DNA of 64,000 bases from Anthopleura xanthogrammica (taxonomy: Eukaryota; Cnidaria; Anthozoa; Actiniaria; Actiniidae): positions 7,925,388 through 7,989,387 of the forward strand of contig OZ025219.1 in assembly GCA_964019055.1 (NCBI GenBank), given 5' to 3'. Positions 59,701 to 64,000 of the stretch are shown here, piece by piece. The notes below the pieces were generated by a model. The model was not told the origin of the DNA, did no database searches, and was given only the letters and a program-made list of their open reading frames with translations. A program made the translations under genes and the position numbers. Each line of letters starts with the position of its first letter. Position 1 is the stretch's first letter.

Positions 59701-62609
59701 CGGCTAACTCACAGATCAAACCCTGAAACATCCTCTGGGCTGATCTAAGTCAGGGCAGGGCTAATTCACAGATAGAACCCTGAATTCGAAACAACCTCTG
59801 GGTTGATCTAAGTCAGGGCATGGCTAACTCACAGATCGAACCCTGAAACAACCTCTGGGCTCATCTAAGTCAGGGCACGGCTAACTCACAGATCGAACCC
59901 TGAAACAACCTCTGGAATGATCTAAGTCAGGGCATGGCTAACTCACAGATCGAACCCTGAAACAACCTCTGGAATGATCTAAGTCAGGGCACGGCTAACT
60001 CACAGATCAAACCCTGAAACATCCTCTGGGCTGATCTAAGTCAGGGCAGGGCTAATTCACAGATAGAACCCTGAATTCGAAACAACCTCTGGGCTGATCT
60101 AAGTCAGGGCATGGCTAACTCACAGATCGAACCCTGAAACAACCTCTGGGCTCATCTAAGTCAGGGCACGGCTAACTCACAGATCGAACCCTGAAACAAC
60201 CTCTGGAATGATCTAAGTCAGGGCATGGCTAACTCACAGATCAAACCCTGAAACAACCTCTCAGCTGATCTAAGTCAGGGCATGGCTAACTCACAGATTG
60301 AACCCTGAAACAACCTCTGGGTTGATCTAAGTCAGGGCATGGCTAACTTTGGAATTCAAATGGCAAAGTTTTATCAACATGATCATCGTTTTCATGTGCT
60401 TTTGTGCCCACTGTGTGAACACAACTCGTCAATTCAAAAGGGGGGAGGGGTAGGGTCAAATGGTACATTACCTCTTGGTCCCAGTTGTCAAGGTATTGGG
60501 TGGAAATCTTCCCACGGCTATTGACATAGGGTACATTCTTGCCCAGTATCATATTGTTTGTAGGTGTAACATAGATAATAGGTGCTGAGGCTGGATAATC
60601 TTCTCTTAACATCACTCGAAGAGGAATGTGGTAGGTGTATCCTGTAAAAAAAGTATGATTTACATAATTATAAGTTACTCAGAACAAAAGAGAACAAAAA
60701 AAAAAAGAGCTCCTCAATAGTCCCAATTCACTGCACCATCTTGAAAGGTAGCTGTGCCTTTGCATCAAGACGAGACCAACAGAGAGCTTGCAATGATAGA
60801 GACTATTTGAATAATTGTCCAAGGTGTTAAAAAAAGGTTTCTATCACTGCAAGGTCATGCACCGTTGGTCTCACTTTGATTGAAATGGGCATGGCTACCG
60901 TTCAAGACGGCGCAGGGAACTGTAATGGGGACTATAGAACATTAGATATTGCTATTGCAATCAAGTATGTTTTGGTGGATGTCCACAATCAAGGCATTTC
61001 CATGACATTCCGTATGCATGTACCCTTGAAAACTTTGCGTTTTCCAACAATGTCATGGAAACATTTTGATTGACATCTCCACCAAAATTGTATTTTGTCG
61101 CAGTGGTGACTGAGGATGGGATACTAGCATCCCATCCAGGAGAGTAGTCTTCTCATCTTCTCTTCTCTGCAGCCATTATACAAAGAAATACTATTGCTCT
61201 ATAGAATGAAATGTGCAGGTCTGAAATGGGAAAATATCCCAGGTACACCAAGACAATTAAGGTCTATTAACAGAAATTATCTCTTGTGCATTTGATGTGT
61301 CAAGCGTATTGAGTCATTGCTGTTAGCTTGAATAAGTTATTTGCCCTCCTAAAATTAGGATAGGGAAAAACTGTGCCTTTGGTAATATCTATAATAGACC
61401 TTGGCCTAATGGCCTTGGACCTTCTGGCCATTACTGTAAATAACATATATATGAGCATAAACTGTTTTAATTCTCAGAGCCAATGCTACAGTGATATTTA
61501 CCTTTGTACACTACTGACATAGTGCCCTCCAGGTTGATCATATCATACAATTCTCCTTCAACAACTGTAAATCAAAGAAATAGTTGTTAAATAATTAAAA
61601 TATAGTCTGGAAATTATTCAGGCAAATCTTATTGGAATTCTTGAGGGGCTATGATCATGAGTTGAAGGCCAGAGAGTTAATGTAGTTATATACATAATTT
61701 GGCTATCAAAGAAGAAATTATTGACAGTTTTAAGAGCTGGGGAGAGGAATGGACCAGGGAGGAAGAATAAATGGCTAACAAAGGATGGAAGAGGGAGAAA
61801 CAATGTATCAAAAAAACTGGAATAGAGAAAATTATATTAGAGAGAGCAAGGAAAGAGGAAAAGGGAGGAGAGAGAAAGGGTACACCCCTCCCCTTCCCTT
61901 CCCCTACCCCCCTTCTGTATATAGGCTGACAGTAACATAAAATAAAATAAAATAATTGACTTACCACACTCTCTTTTATACACTGAAAGATTTTTGAATT
62001 CATTCAGAGTAGTTCTTAAATGTGCTGAGCAATCATAAGGTTTCTTGTACTATGAAAAATAAATAAAATATTTAAAAAATTCGTAAATCCAAAATCCCGA
62101 GTCCACTTCGTACAGGAATGGAATGGACGCCATTGAAGTGTTATTATGACACGATGATAGCTGTATTCGCAAGCCCTTCAAGTGATAAGGAAGTTTAAAT
62201 AAAACAAATTTGGTCGACAGTTGAATGGTTTGCGAAAATTGAGATTTCAGCATAGCAAACTTAAATTATTGTAGCCTCCCAAAGGGTATTTATTCGTATT
62301 TATTTTCTCGCTTCTAAATAGGCATGATGTGATCGATCGACAGCTAAATACTTATCCAACACTTGCCGAGCTTCCTATGATAATTAATTATCTAAGCAGC
62401 TATTATCATTTATTGCTACAGTCATTCCAACATGCAGTTCATCGTTCTTGCAAATTAATTGAGAAGTCCAAATTAAGAATTTTTTAAAGATTAACCGTAG
62501 CTCAGCGACGCCAAATACGAGACTAAAGATGCACTGGAATCACACTTACCTTACGAAATTGTTTCTTGATGAAATCTGGATCACAAATCGAAGCTAAATC
62601 AAAAGCCAT
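53743..62609 (-). CDS. UEV domain-protein kinase fusion (TSG101-like UEV + STE11/MAP3K-like kinase), 13 exons
   Basis: A spliced minus-strand gene for 626 residues. Exons in transcript order: 62609-62550, 62049-61965, 61564-61502, 60641-60472, 59162-59066, 58588-57942, 57417-57331, 56915-56790, 56001-55866, 55441-55371, 54879-54773, 54091-53930, 53812-53743; the sum is 1881 nt and every phase agrees. Residues 1 to about 158 form a UEV domain: MAFDLASICDPDF start, YKGYTYHIP, a Tyr (QYLDNW) where E2 enzymes have the catalytic Cys, and ADIPPVW at the end. Residues 159 to about 360 are a Ser/Pro-rich linker including PSPSPSPS. Residues about 361-626 are a kinase: GSGGFAK loop (368-374), Lys390, Glu411, HKDIKARN (catalytic Asp488, Asn493), DFG 506-508, SPE 534-536, and RPTASELM near the C-terminus. 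All catalytic residues are present, with HKD instead of HRD. There is no TSG101 coiled coil or steadiness box. Intron 7 uses a GC donor. Function is inferred only. Confidence 0.87.
54335..54425. mobile_element. Fold-back family 'TAGCCTCC', copy 1 (UEV-kinase intron 11)
   Basis: Ends GTAGCCTCCTGCGCAGAC / GTCTGCCTAGGAGGCC; GACTTCCTTAGGGTC near the left end. Confidence 0.7.
55188..55315. repeat. GC-rich dispersed repeat, copy 2 (intron 10 of the UEV-kinase gene)
   Basis: ACGGCACGGTTACGGCGCGG and CATACACGGCCCGTGCCG are the reverse-complement counterparts of words in 35885-36020. It is wholly intronic. Confidence 0.7.
55482..55735. mobile_element. MITE-like family 'AAGGCGCGATTACAC', copy 1 (UEV-kinase intron 9)
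   Basis: Left end AAGGCGCGATTACACAGAGT, right end CTCCGAGTAATCGCC. The interior shares GAGGGTTTACATGGTGCAA and CTGCAACTTGTCTCGCAAC with copy 2. Confidence 0.8.
56165..56535. repeat. Four-copy minisatellite, about 90-bp unit (UEV-kinase intron 8)
   Basis: GAGTCAAGCAAAAGAGATGG with ACAAAACAGGAAGATAGCGG recurs at about 56186, 56277, 56366 and 56456 (spacing 89-91). The open frame on the minus strand with Pro/Ser/Leu repeats is a by-product. Confidence 0.9.
56960..57118. mobile_element. Fold-back element (UEV-kinase intron 7)
   Basis: Ends GAGTCGAACCTCCACTCACT / GGTAGAGGTTCGACGG, inner TAACGGCC words. It lies inside the only GC-AG intron of the gene. Confidence 0.7.
57607..57880. mobile_element. 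MITE-like family 'AAGGCGCGATTACAC', copy 2 (UEV-kinase intron 6)
   Basis: Left end TTAAGGCGAGATTACACGAA, right end GAAATCGCGCCTTTAA. Interior words GAGGGTTTACACGGTGCAA and CTGCAGCTTGTCTCGCAAC match copy 1 in the same orientation. Confidence 0.85.
58217..58241 (-). repeat. In-frame hexanucleotide repeat coding PSPSPSPS
   Basis: About four GGAGAT units (ATCTCC on the coding strand) inside exon 6 of the UEV-kinase gene encode a Ser-Pro run in the linker. The six-base unit keeps frame, so copy-number change would alter linker length only. Confidence 0.85.
58770..59040 (-). mobile_element. SINE-like element in intron 5 of the UEV-kinase gene (copy E)
   Basis: Read on the minus strand, the head at about 59035-58975 includes GTGTAGCGGTAGTTCA (A-box-like) and GTCTGAGGTCTCAGGTC (B-box region). 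Then come GTTATCCTTCCTCCGCAAAA and a single diverged 57-bp unit. The far end (58770-58810) carries a second partial copy of the GGGGTCTCG motif in the opposite orientation, so the element may be composite. It lies wholly within intron 5. Confidence 0.55.
59255..60350 (-). repeat. 57-bp minisatellite array, about 19 copies with higher-order structure (array F)
   Basis: About nineteen units of the 57-bp repeat fill most of intron 4 of the UEV-kinase gene. Units alternate between variants (GGGCTGATC, GGAATGATC, GGGCTCATC). A distinctive variant with GGCAGGGCTAATTCACAGAT and an inserted GAATTCG appears near 59752 and again near 60041, about 290 bp or five units apart, giving a higher-order period. 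Confidence 0.88.
60716..60935. mobile_element. Fold-back family 'TAGTCCCC', copy 3 (UEV-kinase intron 3)
   Basis: Ends AATAGTCCCAATTCACTG / CAGGGAACTGTAATGGGGAC, with inner words GTGCCTTTGCATCAAGACGA and AGCTTGCAATGATAGAGACT shared with copies 1 and 2. Confidence 0.8.
60963..61096. mobile_element. Fold-back element (UEV-kinase intron 3)
   Basis: Arms TTTTGGTGGATGTCCACAAT with GGCATTTCCATGACATT, and AATGTCATGGAAACATTTTG with GACATCTCCACCAAAATT. Confidence 0.82.
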
Positions 62610-63757
62610 TTCGTAGTTTTCGTTCAATTTTCGAATTCAGTCACTAAATAATCCTGCAGTGGTATTTTTCAACATGCTCGGAACGATTCTCTCTGCACCG
62701 AGTGAGCAATGGTCTCAAGTCCCCTCTCGTATTTCATAACACAGGGCATCCAATTGTAAACATCAAACTTCCTTTTATCTTTGTGCTTCACTTTCATAAT
62801 CTTTAGATAAAAATCAGAATCATATCTTTAATATGCATGACCCCACCCCAAAATACTGTTCGCGGGCGGGGGGGGGGGGGGGGAGGGACATAAAAATTTG
62901 AAAATAGGATATGCATGCAAATGTGTGCTCTCATGCTAAAATCACTTGCAACCAACCAATCAGAAAGCCAGATTAATGACAGTTATTTTATATAATAGCA
63001 GATATCAGAGTTACACTCTATTGCTTTCGAACAATAAGTCACAACATTTGTGTCAGTTTCTCTGTATTGATCTAAATGCCTCGACTCGAAACAATTTTTA
63101 AAGCAAGTGGAACTAATTTTGATATCTACCATTAATTTGTTAATTATAGGTTGAACTAAATTTTATAAATGAAGGCAATAAGGATATGATTTCTCAACAA
63201 GTTTAGGAATTATATTTGAGATTCAATGTGGCACTTTGGGGGAGGGGGGAGGTTGGGGGGAAGGGGATGGAGTGCCATTACAGTCTACACTGACAATATA
63301 GGATTTCAAGCACGATCAAGACATGTTCTTCTACTATCATTTTACTGTACACGCTTTACATGATTAGGAGTATATATTATATTAGAATGAATGTAATAAA
63401 TAAATTTATGGATCAATACTAAAAAGACCTAATATCTGTATGGAATAGCCCACTCCTGAGATATGCTTCACTTGTCATGCACAAAAGTTCCAGTACAAGG
63501 CTCCATGCTAAATTAAACCAATTCTTTTCCTGCACAAATCACTTAAAACATTTAGTATGGTTTCTTTAATACAAAGCCTTACATTGAAACTTCCGTGTGA
63601 AATGGGAAGCATATCTCAGAAGTGGGATATTGCTAGGGCAGATTTCACATGACTGTGAACCAAATTAGACTGAATGTGGCCTAACCATGGGGATGTCTTC
63701 AGAAATTATGATTGCTCCGGCAGTAATTATGCACAATAGACATCAAGCAGTACTGAC
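62610..63757. other. Upstream region of the UEV-kinase gene, no further gene recognised
   Basis: Contains the presumed promoter and 5' UTR of the minus-strand gene starting at 62609, a poly-G tract at 62868-62883 and a G-rich stretch at 63237-63270. Confidence 0.5.
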
Positions 63758-63853
63758 TAGCCTCCTACGCAGATGCTCTTAGGGTCATCACGCAACTAGA
63801 GAAATATTGTGTGACATCGTGACGACCCTAAGAACATCTGCGAAAGAGGCTAT
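63758..63853. mobile_element. Fold-back family 'TAGCCTCC', copy 2
   Basis: Ends TAGCCTCCTACGCAGATG / CATCTGCGAAAGAGGCTA, with inner CTCTTAGGGTC / GACCCTAAGA. Related to 54335-54425. Confidence 0.85.
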
Positions 63854-64000
63854 ACTGTGACTGGCACACTTAATGATCTATCAGCCATATGGAAACTACC
63901 CTATCAAACAAGCTGTGTAAAATAAAAATCTATTTCTCAGCAGTTTGTGTTTTTGTGATGAAACTGTAGACCTTAATTGAGTTTGATTTTACAAGTAAAA

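Noticed and set aside
59255..60350. CRISPR-like regularity of the 57-bp array
   Set aside because: Units are directly adjacent with no unique spacers, and the DNA is eukaryotic.

Overview
The window is AT-rich animal DNA. It has canonical GT-AG spliceosomal introns with many short exons, poly(A)-signal-like motifs, tRNA-derived SINE-like repeats, LINE 3' tails and a dense population of fold-back (MITE-like) elements. A run of intronless rhodopsin-type GPCR genes beside intron-rich housekeeping genes fits an early-branching metazoan. A cnidarian, probably an anthozoan (coral or sea anemone), is my best guess, but the species cannot be fixed from the sequence alone.

Layout. Bases 1-8.6 kb are gene-poor and hold satellites and fold-back elements. 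At 8640-9578 (+) lies a divergent single-exon class A GPCR. From 9.6 to 26.3 kb there is no convincing gene: minisatellites, two LINE 3' ends, a 339-base CTCTG microsatellite and two tRNA-headed SINE-like elements. A GPCR cluster follows at 26360-27337 (+), 33263-34264 (+), 36925-38373 (+) and 39515-40519 (-). The last four share a short Tyr-Asn motif in the third intracellular loop and look like local paralogues. From 40.5 to 45.8 kb there is no convincing gene.

Two convergent multi-exon genes fill the right end. The first (+, 45851-52696, 15 exons, 399 residues) is actin-related protein 6, the SWR1/SRCAP chromatin-remodeller subunit. The second (-, 62609-53743, 13 exons, 626 residues) is the most unusual gene here. 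It joins an N-terminal TSG101-like UEV domain, through a Ser/Pro-rich linker of about 200 residues, to a complete STE11/MAP3K-like protein kinase domain. All exon junctions keep frame by hand translation, and I know of no described animal protein with this architecture. It might couple ESCRT-type peptide-motif recognition to phosphorylation, but that is inference.

The introns of both long genes are loaded with fold-back elements whose relatives occur elsewhere in the window. A roughly 57-bp minisatellite, which seems to form the tail of a tRNA-derived SINE-like element, occurs at six loci. It has grown to about 19 copies with a five-unit higher-order period inside intron 4 of the UEV-kinase gene.
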